Assembly: GCA_913060695.1 (NCBI GenBank) | Contig: CAJXUA010000001.1 | Span: 1-64,000 of the forward strand | DNA: 64,000 nucleotides | Reading direction: 5' to 3' | Origin: an uncultured Gammaproteobacteria bacterium | Lineage (GTDB): Bacteria > Pseudomonadota > Gammaproteobacteria > Pseudomonadales > Pseudohongiellaceae | Translations under genes and position numbers: made by a program | Shown: in pieces, positions 1 to 9,590 of the stretch | Position numbering within the stretch: the stretch's first letter is position 1 | How the letters are laid out: each line of letters starts with the position of its first letter | Notes under the pieces: model-generated | The model's database searches: none | What the model was told of the DNA's origin: nothing | What the model saw: only the letters and a program-made list of their open reading frames with translations

Positions 1-668
<668 letters not shown>

Positions 669-823
669 ATAATCACAGGCTTTTGAAAAAGAGATGTGTT
701 TTGTAACGATCTGATCGACAGACGCTCTTGTATAAGCGAAAATGAGTTAACAAAGAAGTTCATTCACCCGATTGTCACGAACCAGTGCTCATGGCCCAAG
801 AGGGCGGTGAGTGCGAAAAGAAT

Positions 824-942
824 TGCCTGACGACCATAGCGAGTGTGAACCACCTGATCCCATCTCGAACTCAGAAGTGAAAGTGCTCAGCGCCGATGGT
901 AGTGTGGGGTCTCCCCATGTGAGAGTAGGACATTGTCAGGCT
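824..942 (+). rRNA. rrf: 5S ribosomal RNA
   Basis: A 5S rRNA about 119 nt long. The terminal helix pairs TGCCTGAC at the 5' end with GTCAGGC at the 3' end. The conserved core CCATCTCGAACTCAGAAGTGAAA is visible at about 860-882, and GGGGTCTCCCCATGTGAGAGTAGG follows. It lies about 155 bases after the 23S end, with no tRNA between them. Ends are approximate by two or three bases. Confidence 0.95.
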
Positions 943-952
943 CTTAAACCGA

Positions 953-988
953 AAACCCCCAAGCAGTAATCTGCTTGGGGGTTTTTTT
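953..988 (+). terminator. Rho-independent terminator of the rRNA operon
   Basis: A perfect stem of AACCCCCAAGCAG with CTGCTTGGGGGTT around a TAAT-type loop, followed by a run of T. It sits ten bases after the 5S gene and ends the rrn transcript. Confidence 0.95.
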
Positions 989-1034
989 ATGCCTAGAATA
1001 AAGCCACGCTAGACGGCAGCGATGCTGCCCAATC

Positions 1035-1625
1035 TTATTGCGGTTTATTAGATAGTTCAGTGCCGTTAATAGGAATCATCAAGTGCGCACCGGGAGTGCC
1101 TGGGTTCATCATCCATGGAGTTCCTCGTCCAGCCAGAGCATTGTCTCGCTGCGCGCCAGTAGGCATGCCAAGCTGCTCAGGCGTCGCATTAGGCACCGAG
1201 ATGATCCATAGCAATTGAATACGGTCGGGTTCGTCAAATAGACGATAACTCATAGAGCCGAAAATACGTGGATTCACGAGCCCTCTGGCCTCTGCAGTTT
1301 CTAGTGTTGCGTTTATATCTTCATCTGACATGCCCTGCGCACGCAGCTTAGCGCTCATATCGCTGCGAGAGGCATTGGCAGTTGGTGTGCAACGGGTGAA
1401 GCCCTCCTCATCTTTAGGTCGACACTCCACTTGGTTGCTACCTTGACGAAGTACAATACGATCACCCGATTCGGGATCATATCTGTATACGGTGGCATTG
1501 GCGCGGAGATCTTCAGGTAGAGGCCTTACAGCCTCTGCGATAAGCTCTTGAGTAGACTGCGCCAATGTTGAGCCCGACGCGCAGGAGGCCAAAACGACGG
1601 CAGTCAGTAAGGTGGTGATGCGCAT
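1035..1625 (-). CDS. Exported hypothetical protein, possible lipoprotein
   Basis: A 196-residue protein of unknown function. The start at 1625 is preferred because GAGG lies about 8 bases upstream and the product then opens with a signal peptide. A longer in-frame start at 1658 would bury that signal. The N-terminus (MRITTLLTAVVLASCASG) has a plausible lipobox, VLASC, so it may be a lipoprotein; cleavage after TLAQ is the alternative. The mature part is hydrophilic and contains the pair of cysteines in VECRPKDEEGFTRC. I do not recognise a named family. It is divergent from the diheme cytochrome gene at 1898. Confidence 0.7.
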   Translation of the reverse strand: MRITTLLTAVVLASCASGSTLAQSTQELIAEAVRPLPEDLRANATVYRYDPESGDRIVLRQGSNQVECRPKDEEGFTRCTPTANASRSDMSAKLRAQGMSDEDINATLETAEARGLVNPRIFGSMSYRLFDEPDRIQLLWIISVPNATPEQLGMPTGAQRDNALAGRGTPWMMNPGTPGAHLMIPINGTELSNKPQ

Positions 1626-1897
1626 ATTGTTATCCTCTATTATTTTTAGGTAGCTCAATTTTTACAGGAAAATCATGGTATATCCTTGCGAATTGTCAAT
1701 CTAGGTTGTTTGGGAATAGAGATCTATGTACTTTATCGAAGATTTGAAGGTCTAGTAACTCTGTTTTTCTTTATTAGTGAATTTTAAGATCAAGCGCGAA
1801 GCAACACTTGGCCTTGTTTATGAGACTACTTTGCTTCTTAACTTAGATATACTCCGCAGCAAGGTTTTTTAAGAAGTAGTTGTTAGATAGGTGATTT

Positions 1898-2764
1898 ATG
1901 ACTAAGCGCATCAGCATAGGGTTAGTAGTGGTAGTGTTCGCCCTAGTTGTATTGACATGGCTATTCAGGGTCCCATCGGTTACCTCTCAGCCCATTGAAA
2001 CGAGCGAGGCAAGTGTTCAAAGAGGAGCCTATCTCATCAATGCCGGCGGTTGCATTAGTTGCCATGAGGGGCAAGAAACAGAGGGCCTAAGCGGCGGTAT
2101 GGCGCTAGCTTCAGAGTTTGGGACCTTCTATGCTCCGAATATCACACCGGACAGGGATACAGGCATTGGTGGCTGGGAAGCTAAAGACTTTCTGCTAGCT
2201 CTAAAACATGGGCGAGGTCCTGAGGGTCAGTTCTATTTCCCAGCCTTTCCTTATCGAGCCTATGCGGGGATGACGGACCAGGATGTGCTCGACATAGGTG
2301 CCTATTTGCTTTCCTTAGAACCAGTGGCCAATCGCGTCCCACCCCATGAGATACCTGTATGGCTACAACGCTGGATGCTGGCTGGCTGGAATGTCATGGC
2401 AGATTTAACAGGCGATGCTACCCCAGTGCTGAGTGAGGATCCAGAGGTTCTGCGAGGGGCTTATTTGGCCCGTAATCTTGGTCACTGTGGCGAATGCCAC
2501 ACGCCACGCAATGGGTTAGGTATTCCGATGCTCGATCAGGAGTTTGCGGGTGCGACGCTGGGCGAGAGTCACGCCGATGCGATAGACGCTGAGGGTTTGC
2601 TAAATTGGAGCGCAGACGATTTCGCTTTCTTCCTATTCCTAGGTATGAAAGAGGATGGCGAGTATATCGGAGGAGAGATGGAATCCGTAATTGAACACAA
2701 TACGGCAATGTTGACGGAGGAAGATCGCAATGCGTTAGCGGCCTTCTTCAAACGCCCGCGCTAA
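1898..2764 (+). CDS. Membrane-anchored diheme cytochrome c
   Basis: A 288-residue c-type cytochrome with an N-terminal membrane anchor or signal (residues about 5-23) and two heme-binding CxxCH motifs, CISCH at 52-56 and CGECH at 197-201. The sequence around the first heme (RGAYLINAGGC, then GTFYAPNITPDRDTGIGGW) is typical of cytochrome subunits of membrane alcohol, sorbitol and gluconate dehydrogenases. These accept electrons from a periplasmic dehydrogenase and pass them to quinone or terminal oxidases. No dehydrogenase subunit is adjacent, so the electron donor is unknown. The family usually carries three hemes and here two are seen. AGGTGA upstream of the ATG supports the start. Confidence 0.9.
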   Translation: MTKRISIGLVVVVFALVVLTWLFRVPSVTSQPIETSEASVQRGAYLINAGGCISCHEGQETEGLSGGMALASEFGTFYAPNITPDRDTGIGGWEAKDFLLALKHGRGPEGQFYFPAFPYRAYAGMTDQDVLDIGAYLLSLEPVANRVPPHEIPVWLQRWMLAGWNVMADLTGDATPVLSEDPEVLRGAYLARNLGHCGECHTPRNGLGIPMLDQEFAGATLGESHADAIDAEGLLNWSADDFAFFLFLGMKEDGEYIGGEMESVIEHNTAMLTEEDRNALAAFFKRPR

Positions 2765-2803
2765 ATTCGCCCAGAGGGATATGTTAGCGCGGGAGGCTTA
2801 GAA

Positions 2804-3286
2804 TTAGTCTACACGGAAGGTTTCGTGGCAGCTGCCACAGTTGCCGCCGAATGCGCGAATCCCGCCTAAAATGGCATTGCGATCCCCTGTTCTTGCGATT
2901 GCAGCAAAAGTATTTGCGCCATTGACTAGGTTGTTTGCTTTTTCTTGAAACTCGTCCATACGGTCCCAAATAATCGGCAAGGCCTCGGTTTCGACATCAA
3001 AAGAGCGCGTGTCGTTTGCCGCAAACATCTCAGGAATCAATGGTGCAAGTGTTGCGATAACGTTGGCGTTGCGCTCAGCGATAGCCGCATCGAACTCTAC
3101 AGTGCCTCTTGCCATGCCACTAATCGCGCCCAAATTGTAAGAAAGCACCTTGAATAGGCCTTGTCGCGTTTCCGTCGCTTGTGCCGCGAGCTGCTCTGGG
3201 GTCGGCTCACTCTGTTGTGCCGAGACCGTAACAAGACCCGTTGTAACGGCCATTACTAAGCCTATTCCTAATATTCGCTTAACCAT
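2804..3286 (-). CDS. Cytochrome c' (class II c-type cytochrome)
   Basis: A 160-residue periplasmic four-helix-bundle cytochrome. The single CxxCH heme site (CGSCH) lies close to the C-terminus, the hallmark of class II cytochromes, followed by ETFRVD. The N-terminus is a signal peptide ending near VSAQ. The start at 3286 is chosen over an upstream one at 3319 because GGAG precedes it by about 9 bases and the signal peptide then begins at residue 1. Cytochromes c' bind NO and CO and are linked to nitrosative-stress tolerance in other bacteria; that role is inferred here. It is convergent with the diheme cytochrome gene. Confidence 0.92.
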   Translation of the reverse strand: MVKRILGIGLVMAVTTGLVTVSAQQSEPTPEQLAAQATETRQGLFKVLSYNLGAISGMARGTVEFDAAIAERNANVIATLAPLIPEMFAANDTRSFDVETEALPIIWDRMDEFQEKANNLVNGANTFAAIARTGDRNAILGGIRAFGGNCGSCHETFRVD

Positions 3287-3529
3287 CGTTTTCACTCCGT
3301 GCTGATTTTTATGAGACATAGCTTATGGCGCAGACTCCAATATTCTTAATATGGATATAGAGTAGGCCCATCTGTACAGACCGAGAAAGAGTGTAAACGC
3401 TTCACCACCTCAATTGAAAGCGCTTTGGGGCGGGTTCAACGGACTTAGATTGATTCAAATTGTATTGGCTAAGTCGCTGGTTTATCATCTTTCGCATCCA
3501 TTTCCCCAATGATAAGAAGAGTGTGCTTC

Positions 3530-5158
3530 ATGCAGTCCGCTACCAACAAGAGTCGCCCACAGGGAGGCAAAGGCTCTGAAAACAAAAATGAGGTAAGTGA
3601 CACGACGAGCGTCTTACTTTCGGCAAAGCAAATGTTGCTGATCCCCGGCATATTTATCTTAGCCCTGTTCTTAGTCTCACTCTTGCCTCGTATTCAAAGT
3701 AACGAAACACTTAGCATCTCCTTTTGGGGTGCCTGTACAGTGTTGCTACTTTGGTCTGTGTTCCTCTTTAGAAGAGTAGTAAGTGGCGGAAAACGCAAAG
3801 GATTTGTTTTAACCAAGCCCAAGCCTCAGCACTATATTCAGGCTATGGTGCATATGTCGGTGTATATCTACTGGGGTTGGGCGTGGCCTCCAGTACAGGA
3901 ATACGCTTTATTGCTTCTCGCTCAGCTATTCTTCGCCTATGCCTTCGACATGATGTTGGCTTGGTCTCGGCGCGATACTTATTTACTGGGGTTCGGGCCT
4001 TTTCCGATTATCTTTAGTACTAATTTATTTATGTGGTTCCGTGATGACTGGTTCTATCTTCAGTTCATCATGATCGCAGTAGGGTTTATGGGGAAAGAGT
4101 TCGTACGTTGGAATCGAGATGGGCGCATGACCCACATTTTCAATCCTTCAGCATTTACCCTCGGTTTGTTCTCTCTAGTCCTGATTATTACGGGAACTAC
4201 TGATATTACCTGGGGGGCTCAGATCGCCTCTACACTCAGTCTCGCTCCAGGCATTTATACTTACTTGTTCATTGGCGGCCTTGTCGTCATGTATTTTTTC
4301 TCGATTACGCTCGTCGCTGCCTCGGCCGCAATAGTGTTGTTCGCCCTCAGTGCCCTCTATTTCTCGATTACCGGCGTGCCCTATTTCTTAGATTCGGAAA
4401 TTCCAACGGCTGTATTTCTCGGTTTGCACTTGTTGGTGACCGACCCTTCGACTTCTCCAAGAACGCCAACCGGAAAGCTATTTTTTGGTGTCCTTTACGG
4501 TGTTGGGGTATTCGTTCTTTATACGATTCTCGATATGTTCGGTACGCCCACGTTCTACGACAAACTGCTTTGTGTGCCATTATTAAATTTGAGTGTGCAG
4601 TGGATCGATCGCATGGTTCTGCCGTTGCGGACAAACAAAACCTTAGAGCGTTTAGGTCTGGGCGTAACGCCGAGTCGTCGTGCCAATCTCGGCCATATGG
4701 CTGTATGGATTATATTTTTTGCAACGATGACGCTAGTTGGTAAAACTGACAGTCGCCATGTCGGCGATAGTTTGCCCTTCTGGGCGCAAGCTTGCGAAGA
4801 GGGCCGTGTCCACGCCTGTGATCGCTTGCTACTACTAGAGTCGACATATTGTACCGATAATTCTGGTTGGGCATGCAATGCGATTGGCGCGCAATATTAT
4901 TCTGGCAAGCATGTTGCGGCAGATCCCGAACGCGCATTAGAGTTTTTTTCCCGTGCTTGCGAACTGCGGTTTCAAGCGGGTTGTTTGAACTTTCTCGACC
5001 AAAGCACGATCGCAGTCTCGGAGCCGCGGGCTTTTGACCTACGACTCCTTCTACGGGAGGGCGGGCAGAATCTAATGGAAATGTCTGAACCAGAGTTATA
5101 CGCCCGTGCTTGTGAACACGGTTGGGAATATGCCTGCCCTAGTGTTGCTGTACTCTGA
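3530..5158 (+). CDS. NqrB/RnfD-like membrane protein with C-terminal Cys-rich Sel1-like repeats
   Basis: About 542 residues from the ATG at 3530; an in-frame ATG at 3509 would add seven. The first two thirds is a polytopic membrane domain resembling NqrB/RnfD, with the signature TDPSTSPRTPTGK after several hydrophobic helices. I do not see the SGAT-type motif that carries covalent FMN in NqrB and RnfD, so the domain may not be flavinylated. The last 130 or so residues form Sel1-like helical repeats with paired cysteines (ACEEGRVHAC, ACELRFQAGC, ACEHGWEYAC). No other Rnf or Nqr subunit is nearby. The gene is followed almost at once by the FGE-fold gene at 5206, so the two are probably cotranscribed. 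Function unknown. Confidence 0.82.
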   Translation: MQSATNKSRPQGGKGSENKNEVSDTTSVLLSAKQMLLIPGIFILALFLVSLLPRIQSNETLSISFWGACTVLLLWSVFLFRRVVSGGKRKGFVLTKPKPQHYIQAMVHMSVYIYWGWAWPPVQEYALLLLAQLFFAYAFDMMLAWSRRDTYLLGFGPFPIIFSTNLFMWFRDDWFYLQFIMIAVGFMGKEFVRWNRDGRMTHIFNPSAFTLGLFSLVLIITGTTDITWGAQIASTLSLAPGIYTYLFIGGLVVMYFFSITLVAASAAIVLFALSALYFSITGVPYFLDSEIPTAVFLGLHLLVTDPSTSPRTPTGKLFFGVLYGVGVFVLYTILDMFGTPTFYDKLLCVPLLNLSVQWIDRMVLPLRTNKTLERLGLGVTPSRRANLGHMAVWIIFFATMTLVGKTDSRHVGDSLPFWAQACEEGRVHACDRLLLLESTYCTDNSGWACNAIGAQYYSGKHVAADPERALEFFSRACELRFQAGCLNFLDQSTIAVSEPRAFDLRLLLREGGQNLMEMSEPELYARACEHGWEYACPSVAVL

Positions 5159-5205
5159 TCGTGCTCTCGCAAACCACCACAACTGCCACGTTAGAAAAGG
5201 ATTTG

Positions 5206-6138
5206 ATGGAAGTGAGAAATAGAAATTTTACGCCAAGGACTTGGCGAGCTTGCATCAGTAATTATATTGTTGTGCTGCTAACCTCAGCCTTGTGTATACA
5301 AGCCGTATTCGCGCAGAGTACCTCTACCACTGCGGAACTCGCGACACAGCTAGACGGCTTCAGGGCCGATGCTTGGTTTCTACCCGATGACGATATGCTA
5401 GGTTTCCTGCCAATACCTGAAGGTAGTTTCCCAATGGGCAGCAATCCACTCATCGACCCAATGGCTTTTGAGAATGAGCGTTGGTCTGCGACTCGTAGAC
5501 AGGGAATTGTTGAGCTTCCCGATTACTATATTTCCCGATTCGAGGTCACTACCGCACAATTTGCCGCTTTTGTGGAAGCGACAGGCTATCGTGCTGACCC
5601 GCAATCCCAACAACAGGCGCTAAACCACCCTGCAGCTTACGTGTCGTGGACCGATGCCGTAGCATATGCGCGTTGGCTAGATAGTGCTCTGCGCGAGCTA
5701 GCGTTCCTCCCGCAACCACTTAGAGATTTTCTGGCCCAAGGAGCCCGCGTAACTTTACCCAATGAGGCGGAATGGGAGAAGGCGGCAAAAGGTAGTGACG
5801 GTCGTATCTACCCATGGGGCAATCAGATGCAGTCGCAACGCGCGAACATAGCGAGTAGTGGTACTTTGCCTGTGGGGAGTTTTTCTTGCCCGGAGTGTCT
5901 ATTCGATTTAGCGGATATGAGTGGAAACGTTTGGGAGTGGACACGAAGTGCGTATCAGGACTATCCATTCGATTCGACGAACAACCGCGTCAATTTATCC
6001 GAAGACGCCTTGTGGGTTATGCGGGGAGGTTCTTTCAATGATGAAGAGAATAATGCGCGCGCTGCTGTTCGTGGGGCTGCAGACCCAGGGGCGCGCAGGC
6101 CCTTTATAGGTTTTAGAGTGGTAATATCTAAGCAGTGA
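5206..6138 (+). CDS. Exported formylglycine-generating-enzyme-fold protein (SUMF1-like)
   Basis: A 310-residue protein of the FGE-sulfatase/SUMF1 fold. Family landmarks are IPEGSFPMGS, YYISRFEVTTAQF, LPNEAEWEKAA, YPWGN, DMSGNVWEWT and the terminal MRGGSFND...GFRVV. The start at 5206 is chosen because AAAGGA lies just upstream and a signal peptide follows, ending near VFAQ; a GTG at 5161 gives a longer, less likely form. True FGE has two active-site cysteines soon after RGGS, and here the sequence is RGGSFNDEENNARAAVR with neither. It is therefore unlikely to be a copper formylglycine-generating enzyme and is better seen as an FGE-fold protein of other function. Probably an operon with the preceding NqrB/RnfD-like gene. 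Confidence 0.88.
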   Translation: MEVRNRNFTPRTWRACISNYIVVLLTSALCIQAVFAQSTSTTAELATQLDGFRADAWFLPDDDMLGFLPIPEGSFPMGSNPLIDPMAFENERWSATRRQGIVELPDYYISRFEVTTAQFAAFVEATGYRADPQSQQQALNHPAAYVSWTDAVAYARWLDSALRELAFLPQPLRDFLAQGARVTLPNEAEWEKAAKGSDGRIYPWGNQMQSQRANIASSGTLPVGSFSCPECLFDLADMSGNVWEWTRSAYQDYPFDSTNNRVNLSEDALWVMRGGSFNDEENNARAAVRGAADPGARRPFIGFRVVISKQ

Positions 6139-6337
6139 GATAAGGTAGAGTCCTCGGCAAATTTTCATGAACAAATGACAGCTCCCCCCATGCTAAGCTA
6201 GCCCACATTATTGAAAATTAAAAATTGTGAATTACAGTATTGCTCAGTCAGGAGTTGTTTGTCACACTGATGCCATATAGACACGCTATTTTCGACTAGG
6301 TTTTCCAGCAACCGTAGTTCTAGAAAGGTGTATCCTT

Positions 6338-7753
6338 ATGGCAGACGTTAAACTCGTGAGCAATTCGCAAGTTCAGCCTGAAAACGATAGCCCCATCTTC
6401 TACATCCTCGACACTAATGTTTTAATTCACGACCCTACCGCAATAAAAAACTTCGACGAACATCACGTCATCATTCCCATCACTGTGCTAGAAGAACTCG
6501 ACAAACTGAAGAGTGGAAAGATTGCTATAGCCGCGGATTGTCGACAAGCCATTCGTGAGATAGACGCGATTCTCGGGCGTGCGCCGCCTCAAGATGTGGA
6601 GGAAGGGGTGCCCATCCCAAGGGGTAAGAAACTTGGTTCCTGTGGAAGTCTGTCGGTACTCATGACCGAGACGCCAGAGAATGTTGTACTCCTACCGACA
6701 CACCTGAATGACAATAAAATCCTTAACGATGTCGCCTATCTCAAGCAACGATTTCCCGGTCGACGTGCTGTGCTAGTAACTAAAGACATCAATATGCGCC
6801 TTAAAGCGCGTGGTTGTGGCATCGAATCAGAGGACTACCACAGCGATCAGTTATTAAGTGATATCACGCAATTGAATAAAGGCTATATCGAGTTTCAGCA
6901 TAGTTTTTGGGACGAAGTAGAGAACGTGCAAACAGAACATTGTCATGCGTTTACGCTCTATCATTTGCCGCGAGAAGTGATACCTCAGGCACTCTATCCA
7001 AATCAGTTCCTCTATGACAAGACCGGCTTTCTAGCTCGTGTGGTGAAGGTAAGTAAAGAACGCATTACTCTGCGGCATCTCGATCTTGATGAATTGATGA
7101 GCAAAGAGACGTGGGGGTTGAGGCCTAGAGACGCGTATCAAGCAATGGCCTTGAATCTCTTGTTGGACCCTGATGTGCATTTGGTCAATCTTACAGGCGC
7201 TGCGGGTTCGGGTAAGACAATTTTGGCTCTTGCCGCAGCAATCGAGATGACGGTTCCCAATAAGATTTATCGGCGAATTATTGCGACGCGTAGTACTCAA
7301 GGCTTAGATGAGGATATTGGCTTCTTGCCAGGGACGGAAGAGGAGAAAATGGAGCCTTGGTTAGGCGCTATAACCGATAATTTAGAGGCATTGCACTGGG
7401 ACGATGATAGCAGCTCTAGTAGTATTGAGTATGTTCTCGCGAAAGTGCCGCTTCTTTTTAAATCATTGAATTTTATACGTGGGCGCAGTTTTCAACAAAG
7501 TTTAATACTGATAGATGAATCGCAGAATCTAACTCCTCATCAGATAAAGACCATTGTTACACGAGCGGGGAATGGATCGAAAGTAATTTGCCTAGGAAAC
7601 CTTGCGCAGATTGACACTCCTTATCTCAGCCCTACCAGTTCAGGACTTACTTATTTAACAGAGCGCTTCAAAAACTTTGATCATGGTGGCAGTCTTCAAT
7701 TGCAAGGTGTGCCGCGCTCTCTACTTGCGTCTTATGCGGAGAAACATTTATAG
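6338..7753 (+). CDS. PIN-PhoH fusion ATPase (PhoH2/YlaK type)
   Basis: A 471-residue protein combining an N-terminal PIN-type RNase domain with a C-terminal PhoH P-loop ATPase. The PIN domain starts with YILDTNVLIHDP and continues with conserved acids (EELDK, DNKILND). The ATPase has Walker A GAAGSGKT at about 287-294 and Walker B SLILIDESQ near 388. Proteins of this layout are RNA helicase/ribonucleases in the characterised PhoH2 family. AGGTG precedes the ATG. It stands alone between the FGE-fold gene and the broken cyclic-di-GMP gene. The name PhoH does not imply Pho control here, and I see no Pho box upstream. Confidence 0.93.
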   Translation: MADVKLVSNSQVQPENDSPIFYILDTNVLIHDPTAIKNFDEHHVIIPITVLEELDKLKSGKIAIAADCRQAIREIDAILGRAPPQDVEEGVPIPRGKKLGSCGSLSVLMTETPENVVLLPTHLNDNKILNDVAYLKQRFPGRRAVLVTKDINMRLKARGCGIESEDYHSDQLLSDITQLNKGYIEFQHSFWDEVENVQTEHCHAFTLYHLPREVIPQALYPNQFLYDKTGFLARVVKVSKERITLRHLDLDELMSKETWGLRPRDAYQAMALNLLLDPDVHLVNLTGAAGSGKTILALAAAIEMTVPNKIYRRIIATRSTQGLDEDIGFLPGTEEEKMEPWLGAITDNLEALHWDDDSSSSSIEYVLAKVPLLFKSLNFIRGRSFQQSLILIDESQNLTPHQIKTIVTRAGNGSKVICLGNLAQIDTPYLSPTSSGLTYLTERFKNFDHGGSLQLQGVPRSLLASYAEKHL

Positions 7754-7777
7754 AGGTGTTTATAGAGCGAAGGATGC

Positions 7778-8284
7778 TTAAAGTATTCTTCGCTCAATAA
7801 ACAGACTGTTGCCTTTGATCTGCTTCGCGCTGTGCTTAGCATGGCTGGCCATATGAGAGACATCGTGATGGGAGACGAAACGTTTTACATCCGGTGTCAC
7901 GATTCCGATCGAAAGGGTCATAATTGGATAGAACTGCTCAACCCCTTCCCTCGACTGAGCATAGATACCACCTTGGCTGCGATCGTTGTCGGTGTAGAGC
8001 GCCGGAATTCTCAGCGCGAAACTATCTAATATTCTTTGGCAACTCACCTGCCACCCAGTTCTAATAAAAATAATGATGAAATCATCTCCTCCAACGTGAC
8101 CTATGAAGTCTCCAGCATGTTGGGAGTTTTCTCTTAGAATACCCGCGATCAACTTTATTACTTTATCGCCCTCAAAGTAGCCATAAACATCGTTATAAGG
8201 TTTAAAGTTATCTAGGTCGCAATAGGCAACCGTAAAATTCACTTGATCGGCAATTAGTTCGTCTAAGCGTTCATATATCGGCAC
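7778..8284 (-). CDS. GGDEF domain fragment (3' remnant of the split gene)
   Basis: A 168-residue open frame holding most of a diguanylate-cyclase domain. It contains the substrate and metal region AYCDLDNFKPYND and the active-site motif GGDDF, a permitted variant of GGDEF. The frame is open upstream to the IS edge at 8430, so the domain start (NPLTLLPGN) lies above this ATG. Whether anything is translated from 8284 is doubtful; no good ribosome-binding site is seen. If expressed, it would lack the regulatory CBS and EAL parts. Confidence 0.75.
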   Translation of the reverse strand: MPIYERLDELIADQVNFTVAYCDLDNFKPYNDVYGYFEGDKVIKLIAGILRENSQHAGDFIGHVGGDDFIIIFIRTGWQVSCQRILDSFALRIPALYTDNDRSQGGIYAQSREGVEQFYPIMTLSIGIVTPDVKRFVSHHDVSHMASHAKHSAKQIKGNSLFIERRIL

Positions 8285-8426
8285 ATTACCCGGCAGGAGT
8301 GTTAGTGGGTTAGCGTATCGAGCATTACGTATCTGTAAGTCAGTAATTTTCTTCAGCAGTCCCAGTACTTTACCTAGCCCTACATACTTACCTTGATCTG
8401 CAATTATAAAATCTGCTTCGATATGG

Positions 8427-8455
8427 GACTTGACCTATCCCCCTGAATTAGAACC
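8427..8455 (+). repeat. Left inverted repeat of the IS with 4-bp target duplication GACT
   Basis: GACT at 8427-8430 is the target duplication. The terminal repeat begins TGACCTATCCCCC at 8431. It matches the inverted right end (TGACCTTTCCCCC) at 12 of the first 13 positions. Confidence 0.92.
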
Positions 8456-8504
8456 ATGACCAAGATGAGATTTCCGGTTAAATTACCAATAAGGAGATCT
8501 CAAC

Positions 8505-8768
8505 ATGAAGAAGCGTTATTCAGAAGAACAGATAATCAAGGCCATCAAAGAGCATGAGGCTGGGGCGAAGGTTGAAGACATCTGCCGCAAGCTAGGCGTC
8601 TCAACTGGGACTTTTTACAACTGGCGTAGCAAGTTTGCTGGGTTGGAAGTGAACGAAGCTAAACGGCTGCGAGAGCTGGAAATAGAGAACAACAAGCTCA
8701 AGAAGTTACTCGCTGAGAAGCTTCTTGAGAACGAGGCCATGAAGGATGTTCTCTCAAAAAAGTGGTAG
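8505..8768 (+). CDS. IS3-family transposase OrfA
   Basis: An 87-residue DNA-binding protein with an N-terminal helix-turn-helix (EDICRKLGVSTGTFYNWRSKF) followed by a leucine-zipper-like helix (LRELEIENNKLKKLL) that mediates multimer formation in IS3 elements. The end of the frame contains a slippery A6G run at 8756-8762. A -1 slip there leads straight into orfB, giving the fused OrfAB transposase. GGAG lies upstream of the ATG. Confidence 0.95.
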   Translation: MKKRYSEEQIIKAIKEHEAGAKVEDICRKLGVSTGTFYNWRSKFAGLEVNEAKRLRELEIENNKLKKLLAEKLLENEAMKDVLSKKW

Positions 8769-9580
8769 AGCCCTCTGGCAGAAGGCAGGTCGTGACACAC
8801 CTGATTGGTACATTCAGGTTAAGTGAACGAGCCGCCTGTAGGCTGGCAGGGCTAAGCCGAACAGCTTACCGATATGAACAAGCAGAGAGGCCTGATAACG
8901 GGCTAAGAGACCGTTTAAAAGTGTTAGCGACACAGTATCCGCGTTACGGTTATTTGATGCTACACGGCCTGCTCAAGGCTGAAGGTCTGGTAAGGAACAA
9001 GAAACGAACCTATAGAGTCTATACCCAGGAAGGCCTGCAAGTACGTACGAAGAAAAGGAAGAAGCTTCAGCGACCACGTTTGCCGATGCAAGTGCCGGTG
9101 CGAGTAAACGAGCGCTGGTCAATGGATTTTGTCTCAGACCAGCTAAGCAGCGGAAGACGATTTCGCATACTCAATATCGTGGATGATTACTCTAGAGAGA
9201 TGGTTGGTCAGCTGGTTTCTGTGTCGATCTCGGGCCGGCAAGTGGCGCGATTCTTAAGCCAGCTGATACAGGAACGCTCGAAGCCTGCGCAGATCGTTTG
9301 CGACAACGGCACCGAATTCACGAGTAAGGCGATGTTCTTTTGGAGCAAAGAGAGTCGAGTAAGGTTGGCATTTATCCAGCCGGGGAAACCTACGCAGAAC
9401 GCGTTCGTTGAAAGCCTCAATGGCAAGTTCCGAAACGAATGCCTCAATCAGCACTGGTTCCGTGGACTGGAAGAGGCACGTTATGAAATTGATTTGTGGC
9501 GTGAGCATTACAACAACATCAGACCGCATAGTGCGCTAAATTACACCCCGCCTGTGGTGTTCGCGAAGCAGGCTGCGTAG
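8762..9580 (+). CDS. IS3-family transposase OrfB (DDE integrase catalytic part)
   Basis: The 272-residue catalytic part of the transposase, in the -1 frame relative to OrfA and normally made as OrfAB by frameshifting at the A6G run. It has an HTH_21-type region, then an rve integrase core with the DDE residues: D in WSMDFVSD, D in VCDNGTEF, and E in FVESLNGKFRNECL, followed by the usual R-P-H-S-A-L-N-Y tail. It appears full length with no stops. Confidence 0.95.
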   Translation: MVEPSGRRQVVTHLIGTFRLSERAACRLAGLSRTAYRYEQAERPDNGLRDRLKVLATQYPRYGYLMLHGLLKAEGLVRNKKRTYRVYTQEGLQVRTKKRKKLQRPRLPMQVPVRVNERWSMDFVSDQLSSGRRFRILNIVDDYSREMVGQLVSVSISGRQVARFLSQLIQERSKPAQIVCDNGTEFTSKAMFFWSKESRVRLAFIQPGKPTQNAFVESLNGKFRNECLNQHWFRGLEEARYEIDLWREHYNNIRPHSALNYTPPVVFAKQAA

Positions 9581-9590
9581 AATGAATTTC

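Noticed and set aside
5206-6138. Calling the SUMF1-like protein a formylglycine-generating enzyme for sulfatases.
   Set aside because: Both active-site cysteines are absent after RGGS and no sulfatase gene is in the window.
6338-7753. Adding the PhoH-type gene to the Pho regulon because of its name.
   Set aside because: No 11-base PhoB repeats were found upstream, and many PhoH proteins are not phosphate-controlled.
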